Source of the DNA: CAYJWS01 sp964373925
GTDB taxonomy: Bacteria > Patescibacteriota > Patescibacteriia > Buchananbacterales > GWA2-38-13
Length of the DNA stretch: 11,872 nucleotides
Assembly (NCBI GenBank): GCA_964373925.1
Contig: CAYJWS010000038.1
Coordinates: 1-11,872, forward strand
Reading direction: 5' to 3'
In this document: piece after piece, positions 6,898-11,872 of the stretch
Position numbering within the stretch: the stretch's first letter is position 1
How the letters are laid out: the number at the start of each line of letters is the position of its first letter
Program-made: the position numbers and the translations under genes
The notes under the pieces: model-generated
What the model was told of the DNA's origin: nothing
Databases searched by the model: none
The model's input: only the letters and a program-made list of their open reading frames with translations

Positions 6898-6900
6898 ATT

Positions 6901-7137
6901 TTATGGAATTTCCGGCTGTATTGAAAACGAATAGGTCCAGTCAACTTGGCTTATAAAGAAAAATATAATGGTGAAGATCGCAATTGATCCTATGATATAG
7001 AGCGCTATAACGAGATATACGGTTGTTGAGGGCGGAGAAAAACGGATAAGATGGTACATATTAAAAAATGAAAAAAGAATAAAGAAGAATATAAAAGCAA
7101 GATAGAGGTAAAAAAATAATGAAAGGGAAATAGACAT
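6901..7137 (-). CDS. Small two-helix membrane protein of unknown function (78 aa)
   Basis: The protein is very hydrophobic, with helices at about 5-30 and 38-64, a short loop (IRFSPPSTT) and a polar C-terminus. I recognise no family. The same frame stays open back to 7251, but the extension lies inside ruvB and encodes a polar, unrelated peptide. ATG 7137, 4 nt after the ruvB stop, is the natural start. It is sandwiched between ruvB and the PH-domain gene with gaps of 3-4 nt, so translation is probably coupled. It might partner the PH-domain protein in the membrane; that is inferred from position only. Confidence 0.65.
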   Translation of the reverse strand: MSISLSLFFYLYLAFIFFFILFSFFNMYHLIRFSPPSTTVYLVIALYIIGSIAIFTIIFFFISQVDWTYSFSIQPEIP

Positions 7138-7141
7138 AATT

Positions 7142-8167
7142 TTAGAAAAGGGTGTTTGATTTTTTTTGGAAATGTTTTGTGGCGAGATCGGTCGCCATCC
7201 TTCCTTGCGGGGTCCTGTGGAGGAATCCGCACTGTATGAGATACGGCTCATAGACGTCTTCTATGGTTGACTGCTCTTCGCCTGTTGCGGCGGCAATGGT
7301 ATTGAGACCAACGGGTCCTCCGTTGAATTTTACCATGATAGTCTCAAGGATTTTTCTATCTATTTCATCAAGGCCAAAATCATCTACGCCAAGCATAGTG
7401 AGGGCGTTTTGTGCAACCTCATGCGTAATACTCCCGTCATGCCGTACCTGCGCAAAATCGCGCACGCGGCGAAGCAGGCGGTTTGCTACACGAGGCGTTT
7501 TTCGCGAGCGTTTTGATATGAGCTCAATAGATTTGTCGTCTGTATCTATTCCCAAAAGCTCCGCCGATCTCTGAATGATCTTTTGTATTTCAGGGTCTTC
7601 ATAAAAGTTAAGATGAAAAATATTTCCGAAGCGATCCCTTAAGGGCGAAGAAATGCTGCTTATCTTGGTTGTTGCGCCGATAATTGTAAACTTAGGGAGC
7701 TCAAGCCGTAGTGTTCGTGCCGAGGGGCCCTTGCCTATAATCAAATCGAGTGCCCTGTCTTCCATGGCAGGATAGAGAATTTCTTCTATCACTTTATGTA
7801 ATCTGTGGATTTCATCTATAAAGAGTATATCATGATCAGAGAGGCTTGTAAGAATCGCCGCGAGATCTCCGCTTCTCTCAATAGCAGGGCCAGACGTTAT
7901 CCGTATATTGACATTCATTTCTTTGGCGATAATGTGCGCTAAGGTGGTTTTTCCAAGACCGGGAGGGCCATAGAGGAGTACATGTTCTATGGGTTCTCCT
8001 CTCATGGTAGCTGCTTTTATAAAAATATTAAGGTTATCCTTGATATTATTTTGGCCGATGAATTCATTGAGATTTTTTGGGCGTAATGTCATATCCAAGA
8101 CCACGTCTTCTTGTGTGTCCTGAGTGTTTATGATTCTGTTGTTGTCATGTGCGGCCATAGTGGTCAT
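7142..8167 (-). CDS. ruvB: Holliday junction branch migration DNA helicase RuvB
   Basis: The 341-aa product is full length for RuvB. It opens with the family's RPKNLNEFIGQ (29-39). The AAA+ core shows Walker A GPPGLGKT (67-74), Walker B LFIDEIH (115-121), sensor 1 GATT (164-167), the Arg-finger segment PLRDRFG (175-181) and sensor 2 TPRVANRLLRRVRDFAQV. The C-terminal winged helix (GLDEIDRKIL through GFLHRTPQGR) binds DNA. RuvB hexamers, loaded by RuvA, drive branch migration of Holliday junctions, which RuvC resolves. Neither ruvA nor ruvC lies in the window. Here RGTPR of most RuvBs reads RKTPR. ATG 8167 was used; an ATG three codons in (8158) is an alternative, and neither has an SD. A 39-nt gap separates it from the upstream gene. 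Confidence 0.97.
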   Translation of the reverse strand: MTTMAAHDNNRIINTQDTQEDVVLDMTLRPKNLNEFIGQNNIKDNLNIFIKAATMRGEPIEHVLLYGPPGLGKTTLAHIIAKEMNVNIRITSGPAIERSGDLAAILTSLSDHDILFIDEIHRLHKVIEEILYPAMEDRALDLIIGKGPSARTLRLELPKFTIIGATTKISSISSPLRDRFGNIFHLNFYEDPEIQKIIQRSAELLGIDTDDKSIELISKRSRKTPRVANRLLRRVRDFAQVRHDGSITHEVAQNALTMLGVDDFGLDEIDRKILETIMVKFNGGPVGLNTIAAATGEEQSTIEDVYEPYLIQCGFLHRTPQGRMATDLATKHFQKKSNTLF

Positions 8168-8206
8168 AAAATTATTTTTTTATTGTATCGCAAATTATTT
8201 CGGCTC

Positions 8207-8845
8207 CTAGAGCTGTAGCCCCAGCTCACCGATAAATCCAATGACAGCTATAATAATAAATAATACAAGGAGTCCGATGAGTATATACGGAAGAATAGAG
8301 ATGATAAATCCTCCTACCACGCTCAAGATCCACCATTTTAATTTTTGTATCAAAAGTTTTTTCGCCAATGCTACAAGATCTTGCTGGGCCTCCTGTGTGG
8401 CAGATTTTTTTAACCAGGCGGCTTCTTTTTGCATTGTCTCTCCTCCTTTTTGCACCACTGATCCCGATCCCTGTATGAGTTTTCCACCAATAAGAGCGCC
8501 TGCCCCTGCAATGGCGAGTGGAATTCCAACAATAGCTCCAGCCCCTGTTTCGCTTAATGCCGCACCTCCTCGCATAGGGGCATTTACTCCAGTAGAAATT
8601 CCGCGCCCAGTCGCCTGTGTCGCGGCTCCCTTTGCCCGAACGCCCACTCCACCTGCCTGAAGAACCTCTCCCGCAGCCTGTTTTTTTGCAATTTGTGAGG
8701 CGGATGCGTTTTTTTCCTGGAATTTATGCCAGGCAAGTTCTCGTTTCCAGTTATTTTCTTGTTTTTGTTGCAGGGGCGGACTTTCAAGGAGATTCTCGTT
8801 TTGTTCTTTATAGAGGTCGCCATGGACCCCGGGATAGAGTGCCAT
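8207..8845 (-). CDS. Gly/Ala-rich membrane protein of unknown function, upstream of ruvB
   Basis: The 212-aa product has three parts. A polar N-terminus (1-57) is rich in Gln, Lys and Glu. A Gly/Ala-rich middle (58-140) holds loosely repeated segments such as QAGGVGVRAKGAATQATGRG and ETGAGAIVGIPLAIAGAGAL. A C-terminal hydrophobic hairpin follows (about 171-205) after the basic QKLKWW. I cannot assign a family. Similar Gly/Ala-rich proteins with membrane tails are seen in Patescibacteria, sometimes near type IV secretion genes, but that is recollection and not shown here. The middle could be an amphipathic or membrane-inserting segment. The gene starts 13 nt after the preceding stop and may also be read from its own extended -10 at 8853-8861. 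Confidence 0.72.
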   Translation of the reverse strand: MALYPGVHGDLYKEQNENLLESPPLQQKQENNWKRELAWHKFQEKNASASQIAKKQAAGEVLQAGGVGVRAKGAATQATGRGISTGVNAPMRGGAALSETGAGAIVGIPLAIAGAGALIGGKLIQGSGSVVQKGGETMQKEAAWLKKSATQEAQQDLVALAKKLLIQKLKWWILSVVGGFIISILPYILIGLLVLFIIIAVIGFIGELGLQL

Positions 8846-8852
8846 ATATATT

Positions 8853-8861
8853 ATTATATCA
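8853..8861 (-). promoter_or_regulatory. Extended -10 element overlapping the preceding stop codon
   Basis: On the minus strand TGATATAAT gives TATAAT at 8853-8858 with a TGN extension. The TGA that ends the upstream gene (8859-8861) supplies that extension. Only 7 nt separate the -10 from the ATG at 8845, predicting an essentially leaderless mRNA. The -35 region (AATCTT at 8876-8881) is poor. Confidence 0.4.
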
Positions 8862-10931
8862 CAAAGTTTTTTTAAAAGATTGGTTTGGGGTTACGGCAAA
8901 AAAGGAAAGAGTATAGATGATGACGGCAAGAATTCCCACAAACTGAACTCCTCCCAAAAGAATGGTATTTTCTAAAGCTCCGCCGACAACAGCCCCGAAA
9001 AGATTTACGCCAAGGGCTGTAGAAGGAAAACTGGTTTTTTTAAAACTTTGGGAAAATATGATTCCCGAGAAAAAGACAGGCAGTCCGATTATAGCTGAGG
9101 CAAAAAGAATTTTATAGAAGATCGCAAAGCCGTCAAGTTCATGATAGGGGAAGAGGAGACTTGCAACAAGGGTTATGAAAAGCCCGGAGCATGAAAGAGC
9201 AAAAGGAATTTTTTTCAGAGAAGAAAGAAGATTGGCGAGAAACGCCATCAAAAGAAAGGCGGAAAAAACTATTGAGTTCACGATCCACGTTGACCCAAAG
9301 AGAAGCGACATCTGCGTTATTGCTTTTGTTTCAAGAAGAAGAAAACCGGCTCCAAGAAAAAAGAAATGTGTATTTTCCCGACTGATGATTTTTTTTATTC
9401 CCACGGTTTTGAAGATAATAACTGCGGCTGTCAAAATAAAAATTTCCAAAAGAATGGCAATAGGCATGGGGATGTTTCTCGTTTTTAGGTACAGAAACGG
9501 CCAGTCGTCTCGAGTGATAGGAATATTTTTTGAGAGCGGTTCAAGCCTGTCGTTTATTTGGGTAAAGCCGGTGATACGGGAGGCATCCCTGCCCTTGCCT
9601 TGTATAAAAACGCGTCCGGAAGAGTCGTAATTTGTGGCGTAAGCGAGCGGAGGAGTTCCAAACGCTTCCTTAAGGGTTTTATAGATGCGCGGAGTTATAA
9701 AAGAGTTTCCGCTTGCAAAGCTCACCACAAGTGTGCCGTCTTCAGTGAGAAGCTTTTTTGCCTCAAGAAAACTCTCTTTTGTGTACACATAATCGTCAAG
9801 CCGTATGGAAGAGAGACTTGTGAGCATGGTGTGCGCGTCAAGGTAAGCAAAGACGATGAGGTCGTATTTTTTTTGTGTTTTTTTCAAGAATGCGCGCGCG
9901 TCATCAATATACATTTTAACTTTTGGAGAATCATAGGGCTTTTCAGGATGATATTTTTTTCCAAGATTATAGATTATAGGGTCGATTTCAACCGCATCAA
10001 TACTCTCGGCATTATGCCGGAGGGCAGCTGCGGCATCGTTTCCGGCTCCGGCGCCGATGATGAGAACGTTTTTTGGATTGGGAACGATTTGATAGGGGAG
10101 TTCGTAGGTGGCGTATGCGCTTTTATTGGGTTCCACATCTGGATACTGTTTTATGAAGTCAGGAGAGAGGTCAACGAGTTTTTGAAAATAATCATGGTTT
10201 ACTGTTATTCCGTAGGCGCCCGGACGGACGGCGTTTTGCGGCTGTTCAAACTGATAGAACGAGAGCTGATAATATGGCGACCAGAAGGTGTTGGGTTTAG
10301 GAAGAAAGAGAATGGCGCACGTGAGGGCGAACGAGGCGAGCGCCAGACGGTTTTGAAAATAAAATGGCGCGAGAGCGATTGCGCCCACGAGTATCCAGAC
10401 GCCCGGAGGAGTGGATGTGTATGAGAGAGCGCTCATCGCGGCGATTCCCGCTAAACTCCCCAGAAGGTTGATACCGTAGCCCTTGAGCGGTTTATGAAGC
10501 GAGAGGTATTTCCCGATAATTCCTCCAAGCACAATAAAGAATAATATAGTGAGAGCCAAAAACAGAGTTACCGCAAAGGTAAACCGCGCTATATTGACAA
10601 AATCCGGATAGCCGCCGTTCGCAAAGCCGCCCATGAGGAGATAGTTTCCTCTTGGAAAGGGGATGTGCGTCAGGCCTAGCGCTTCGGCGTTTGCTATGGC
10701 GCCAAAAATTATGAGAAAAATTCCCGGAAAGATTTTTTTTAAAAATTTTGGGACATGACCATACACCATGCCGAGCCCAATTCCAAAAAAGCTCGCAATA
10801 AGGGGGAAGTTTTTAAGATAAGAAAATACGCGAACTTCGGTTGAGAGGTATCGTATAATGATAAGTTCAAAGTAGAGAGCAAGAAAGCTTGCTAAAAAAA
10901 GCAAAAGCGCATTTTTGGTTTTTTGGTTCAT
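8859..10931 (-). CDS. Polytopic spermidine-synthase-like (SAM-dependent methyltransferase fold) protein
   Basis: The 690-aa product has about six N-terminal membrane helices (to about 210), a soluble Rossmann domain (about 240-475) and about six C-terminal helices. The soluble part resembles spermidine synthase: VLIIGAGAGND (289-299), DAVEIDP (312-318) and DDARAF (343-348). The expected active-site Asp of the family's DxxDP strand is not obvious, the segment reading YDLIVFAYLDAHT. The C-terminal helix with LLLETKAITQMSLLFG matches the membrane half of such fused proteins. Aminopropyl transfer is therefore uncertain; some other SAM- or dcSAM-dependent reaction at the membrane is possible. ATG 10931 was chosen over a TTG at 10943. 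tRNA-Leu ends 44 nt upstream on the same strand, so the two may share a transcript. Confidence 0.8.
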   Translation of the reverse strand: MNQKTKNALLLFLASFLALYFELIIIRYLSTEVRVFSYLKNFPLIASFFGIGLGMVYGHVPKFLKKIFPGIFLIIFGAIANAEALGLTHIPFPRGNYLLMGGFANGGYPDFVNIARFTFAVTLFLALTILFFIVLGGIIGKYLSLHKPLKGYGINLLGSLAGIAAMSALSYTSTPPGVWILVGAIALAPFYFQNRLALASFALTCAILFLPKPNTFWSPYYQLSFYQFEQPQNAVRPGAYGITVNHDYFQKLVDLSPDFIKQYPDVEPNKSAYATYELPYQIVPNPKNVLIIGAGAGNDAAAALRHNAESIDAVEIDPIIYNLGKKYHPEKPYDSPKVKMYIDDARAFLKKTQKKYDLIVFAYLDAHTMLTSLSSIRLDDYVYTKESFLEAKKLLTEDGTLVVSFASGNSFITPRIYKTLKEAFGTPPLAYATNYDSSGRVFIQGKGRDASRITGFTQINDRLEPLSKNIPITRDDWPFLYLKTRNIPMPIAILLEIFILTAAVIIFKTVGIKKIISRENTHFFFLGAGFLLLETKAITQMSLLFGSTWIVNSIVFSAFLLMAFLANLLSSLKKIPFALSCSGLFITLVASLLFPYHELDGFAIFYKILFASAIIGLPVFFSGIIFSQSFKKTSFPSTALGVNLFGAVVGGALENTILLGGVQFVGILAVIIYTLSFFAVTPNQSFKKTL

Positions 10932-10975
10932 AGAGGATGCCAAACAGAAGAATGATTTTTAAGGATATTGATTTT

Positions 10976-11062
10976 TGGTGCCCGGAGTGGGACTCGAACC
11001 CACATGGCCTTACGGCCGCAACATTTTAAGTGTTGTGCGTGTGCCAATTTCGCCATCCGGGC
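10976..11062 (-). tRNA. tRNA-Leu (anticodon UAA), CCA encoded
   Basis: Acceptor GCCCGGA/TCCGGGC, D arm with TTGG, anticodon stem CAACA/TGTTG and loop CTTAAAA give anticodon UAA. A long class II variable arm (GGCC-GTAA-GGCC) and a T arm with GTGGG-TTCGAGT-CCCAC follow. The discriminator is A73 and CCA is encoded at 10976-10978. All features fit tRNA-Leu. Confidence 0.95.
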
Positions 11063-11132
11063 ATATCTTGAAATTCGCAACCCGTAACCTGAAACTTAAA
11101 TAGAGAGTACATGACTCAAACTCTGTTAAAGG

Positions 11133-11160
11133 TTTCAAGTTTTATGTTTCAAGTTTTATG
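11133..11160. repeat. 14-bp tandem direct repeat upstream of tRNA-Leu
   Basis: TTTCAAGTTTTATG occurs twice without a gap (11133-11146 and 11147-11160), between the promoter region and tRNA-Leu. It lies in the predicted 5' leader of that transcript and just upstream of the SpoU remnant. A related but degenerate CTGAAACTTAAA lies near 11090. Confidence 0.7.
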
Positions 11161-11189
11161 ATATTATAATTATATCATGAAACAGTCAA
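11161..11189 (-). promoter_or_regulatory. Probable promoter of tRNA-Leu
   Basis: On the minus strand TTGACT (11184-11189) is followed by two adjoining TATAAT boxes (11169-11174 and 11163-11168). The second gives a 15-bp spacer, and TAATAT (11161-11166) gives 17 bp. The region is partly symmetrical, so a plus-strand TATAAT (11165-11170) also faces the SpoU remnant, 6 nt before its ATG. Confidence 0.45.
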
Positions 11190-11307
11190 TATTTCTCATA
11201 CTCCATAATATTCGAAGCCTTTACAATAAAAAGGAAAAAAAGAATCTCTTAATGTGTCCAATGCAGCGGCCATCACGCTATATGCCTTGGGTCTTACAGT
11301 AAAATAA
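11177..11307 (+). pseudogene. Internally deleted remnant of a SpoU/TrmH-family RNA methyltransferase
   Basis: From ATG 11177 the frame reads MKQSIFLILHNIRSLYN, the N-terminal signature of small SpoU/TrmH methyltransferases (usually LHNIRSxxNVGSIFRTADAxGV). The protein then breaks off. From 11230, in another frame, the sequence reads KGKKESLNVSNAAAITLYAL and a few more residues to a stop at 11305-11307. This matches the family's C-terminal SAM-binding knot (KESLNVSVAxGIAxxEL). About 17 N-terminal and 25 C-terminal codons survive. The middle, probably over 100 codons of a family near 150-170 aa, is gone and the frames no longer match. It is a dead gene by internal deletion, not by stop mutation. 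A terminator-like hairpin follows directly. Confidence 0.8.
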
Positions 11308-11329
11308 AAAACTCCCTTGAGGATTTTTT
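11306..11329. terminator. Weak terminator-like hairpin after the SpoU remnant and, on the other strand, the tRNA-Gly pair
   Basis: TCC/GGA with a 5-nt loop is extended, after one C-T mismatch, by A-T pairs between an A6 and a T6 run. It suits both the plus-strand remnant and the minus-strand tRNA-Gly transcript (T6ATTTT tail). The GC core is short, so confidence is low. Confidence 0.4.
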
Positions 11330-11332
11330 AGT

Positions 11333-11431
11333 ATTCACCACTCTTAGCGGGTGAGCGGAATCGAACCGCCATCTCTACCTTGGCAAGGTAGCATAATAAC
11401 CACTATACGACACCCGCTAAGAGTGGTGAAT
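11333..11431. repeat. Perfect 21-bp inverted repeat enclosing tRNA-Gly
   Basis: Bases 11333-11353 are exactly complementary to 11411-11431. Seven pairs are the tRNA acceptor stem. The other 14 pairs lie outside the mature tRNA, joining the whole near 5' leader (positions -1 to -14) to the 3' trailer, including the discriminator base. Confidence 0.9.
11346..11417 (-). tRNA. tRNA-Gly (anticodon GCC), CCA not encoded
   Basis: Acceptor GCGGGTG/CACCCGC, D arm GTAT/ATTAT with GG in the loop, anticodon stem CTACC/GGTAG and loop TTGCCAA give anticodon GCC. The T arm is GGCGG-TTCGATT-CCGCT with a normal loop. The discriminator is U73, as expected for bacterial glycine tRNA. CCA is not encoded, unlike the nearby tRNA-Leu. 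It is co-oriented with, and 25 nt downstream of, the tRNA-Gly-like gene at 11443-11517; both appear to use the promoter at 11555-11582. Confidence 0.93.
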
Positions 11432-11442
11432 TTATTTTAAGA

Positions 11443-11517
11443 ATCGGGTAACCCCGAAAGCTTTCGGGGCATCTCTACCTTGGCAAGGTAGCATAATAAC
11501 CGTTATACGATACCCGC
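11443..11517 (-). pseudogene. tRNA-Gly(GCC)-like gene with its T arm replaced by a palindrome
   Basis: The 5' 46 or so bases match the neighbouring tRNA-Gly almost exactly: acceptor GCGGGTA, D arm, and an identical anticodon arm TACC-TTGCCAA-GGTA. The 3' acceptor strand TACCCGA still pairs at six of seven positions, and pair 7-66 has co-varied (G-C to A-T) relative to the other copy. In place of the TTCGATT T loop the sequence reads CCCCGAAAGCTTTCGGGG, a perfect 18-bp palindrome at 11452-11469, making the arm 3 nt longer. The universal T-loop bases are lost, so D-loop/T-loop docking should fail. It may be a pseudogene, or a tRNA-like RNA with another role. U73 is kept and CCA is not encoded. 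Confidence 0.75.
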
Positions 11518-11554
11518 TGAAAGATTTCAATAAAAAAATATTGTGAGTTGATCT

Positions 11555-11582
11555 ATTATAGCATTCTCATGCAAAAAATCAA
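11555..11582 (-). promoter_or_regulatory. Promoter of the tRNA-Gly pair
   Basis: On the minus strand TTGATT (11577-11582), a 16-bp spacer and TATAAT (11555-11560) are visible, with TGC before the -10. Predicted start near 11548, about 30 nt before the tRNA-Gly-like gene. No other promoter fits between the two tRNA copies, so it should serve both. Confidence 0.7.
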
Positions 11583-11610
11583 GCGCATACCCCGCATGTG
11601 TTTGAAAAAA

Positions 11611-11751
11611 TTACTGGCTTTGAGTATGTAGAGACTCAATAGTATTATTGAATTCTTCATTTGTTTTTTTATATTCCCGATAAAGACCGGAAATAGCGAT
11701 TCCGCCGACCAAAATTAATATTACAAGCTTAATCCAGTCGCTTTTTTTCAT
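11611..11751 (-). CDS. Possible small membrane protein (46 aa)
   Basis: An ATG at 11751 opens a 46-codon frame beginning MKKSDWIKLVILIL and ending at TAA 11611-11613. It encodes a short basic N-terminus, one hydrophobic helix (about 7-23, with a GG turn) and a polar, Glu/Asn-rich tail (YREYKKTNEEFNNTIESLH) that looks helical and could form a coiled coil. The layout of basic start, membrane helix and amphipathic tail is protein-like and the region is otherwise empty. There is no SD and no convincing promoter. I recognise no family. Chance remains possible at this length. Confidence 0.45.
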   Translation of the reverse strand: MKKSDWIKLVILILVGGIAISGLYREYKKTNEEFNNTIESLHTQSQ

Positions 11752-11847
11752 GACATATGAAATTCGAATAGACATATATTGTAATTTTTACATATTAGAC
11801 CTATTGCTTAATAAGCGCGCGAGCCAAAATGATAGTCCCTGAGCCTG

Positions 11848-11872
11848 TCGCCTTTCGATCAACTCAAGGCGA
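11848..11872. repeat. REP-like palindromic element at the window edge
   Basis: TCGCCTT and AAGGCGA form a 7-bp stem around an 11-nt loop ending exactly at the window limit, so the element probably continues. CCCTGAGCCTG directly precedes it, a type of sequence common in REP-like repeats. Its reverse complement matches 3334-3358 at 22 of 25 positions. The remaining bases 11752-11847 show no gene. Confidence 0.6.

Noticed and set aside
6901..7251. 116-aa version of the small membrane protein
   Set aside because: The first 38 residues would overlap ruvB in another frame and are polar and unlike the rest. ATG 7137, just after the ruvB stop, is the natural start.
9558..10424. Long 288-codon open frame on the plus strand
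   Set aside because: It lies wholly antisense to the spermidine-synthase-like gene, whose protein has clear SAM-binding motifs. The plus-strand peptide is Arg/Lys/Cys-rich without domain logic and has no RBS.
11177..11302. Reading the SpoU remnant as an intact 41-codon small protein
   Set aside because: Only the first 17 codons are family-like. The rest of that frame is out of register with the recognisable C-terminal fragment, so a pseudogene explains it better.
11333..11517. CRISPR-like or phage-attachment interpretation of the duplicated tRNA-Gly segments
   Set aside because: There are only two copies and they are tRNA-shaped, without spacers, cas genes, integrase or phage genes in view. 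A tRNA duplication explains the repeat.
11830..11872. Open frame running off the right end of the window
   Set aside because: It consists of the REP-like palindrome, has no RBS and is too short to judge.

Overview
The window reads as a low-GC bacterial chromosome segment, most likely from the Candidate Phyla Radiation (Patescibacteria, Parcubacteria-like). This is inference from its gene types: a TrbC/VirB2-type pilin-like protein with the GGFKWMTAGGNE motif, many small membrane proteins of unknown role, a secreted muralytic-like protein with NBR1-type Ig domains, a multi-membrane spermidine-synthase-like protein, and scarce Shine-Dalgarno (SD) sites. TAA, TAG and TGA all end genes, so the standard bacterial code applies and not the UGA-Gly code of Gracilibacteria.

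Layout. 60-2306 (-) is a secreted lysozyme-fold/beta-repeat/Ig protein. It is divergent from a pilin-like gene at 2485-2856 (+), whose ~100-nt leader carries a long hairpin. A bidirectional terminator (2882-2918) separates the pilin gene from a two-gene envelope-glycan unit on the minus strand: a Wzx-type flippase (4254-5681) followed by an O-antigen-ligase/Wzy-type protein (2927-4246). Divergent from the flippase is a consensus promoter driving a 93-aa single-pass membrane protein of unknown role (5853-6134). Next, read right to left on the minus strand, come a multi-TM spermidine-synthase-like protein (8859-10931), a Gly/Ala-rich membrane protein (8207-8845), ruvB (7142-8167), a 78-aa membrane protein (6901-7137) and a bacterial PH-domain membrane protein (6307-6897), closed by a terminator at 6253-6284. 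They are tightly spaced and probably largely co-transcribed, perhaps together with the tRNA-Leu just upstream.

The right end is an RNA-rich, rearranged zone. It holds tRNA-Leu(UAA), the deletion remnant of a SpoU/TrmH RNA methyltransferase, a tRNA-Gly(GCC) enclosed in a perfect 21-bp inverted repeat, a second tRNA-Gly(GCC)-like gene whose T arm is a perfect palindrome, a shared promoter for the tRNA-Gly pair, a 46-codon membrane ORF, and a palindromic element at the very edge. That element has a near-identical partner (22 of 25 bases) inside the ligase coding sequence.

Functional picture. The window combines envelope and surface functions (muralytic protein, pilin, glycan flippase and polymerase/ligase, small membrane proteins) with housekeeping (RuvB Holliday-junction motor, tRNAs). 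I see no defence system, CRISPR array, transposase or classical mobile element. The most unusual material is structural: several unrelated palindromic or tandem-repeat elements lie inside or around genes, including one replacing a tRNA T arm and two inside one protein gene. Three genes also have a -10 box placed so that transcription would begin at or within a few bases of the start codon.
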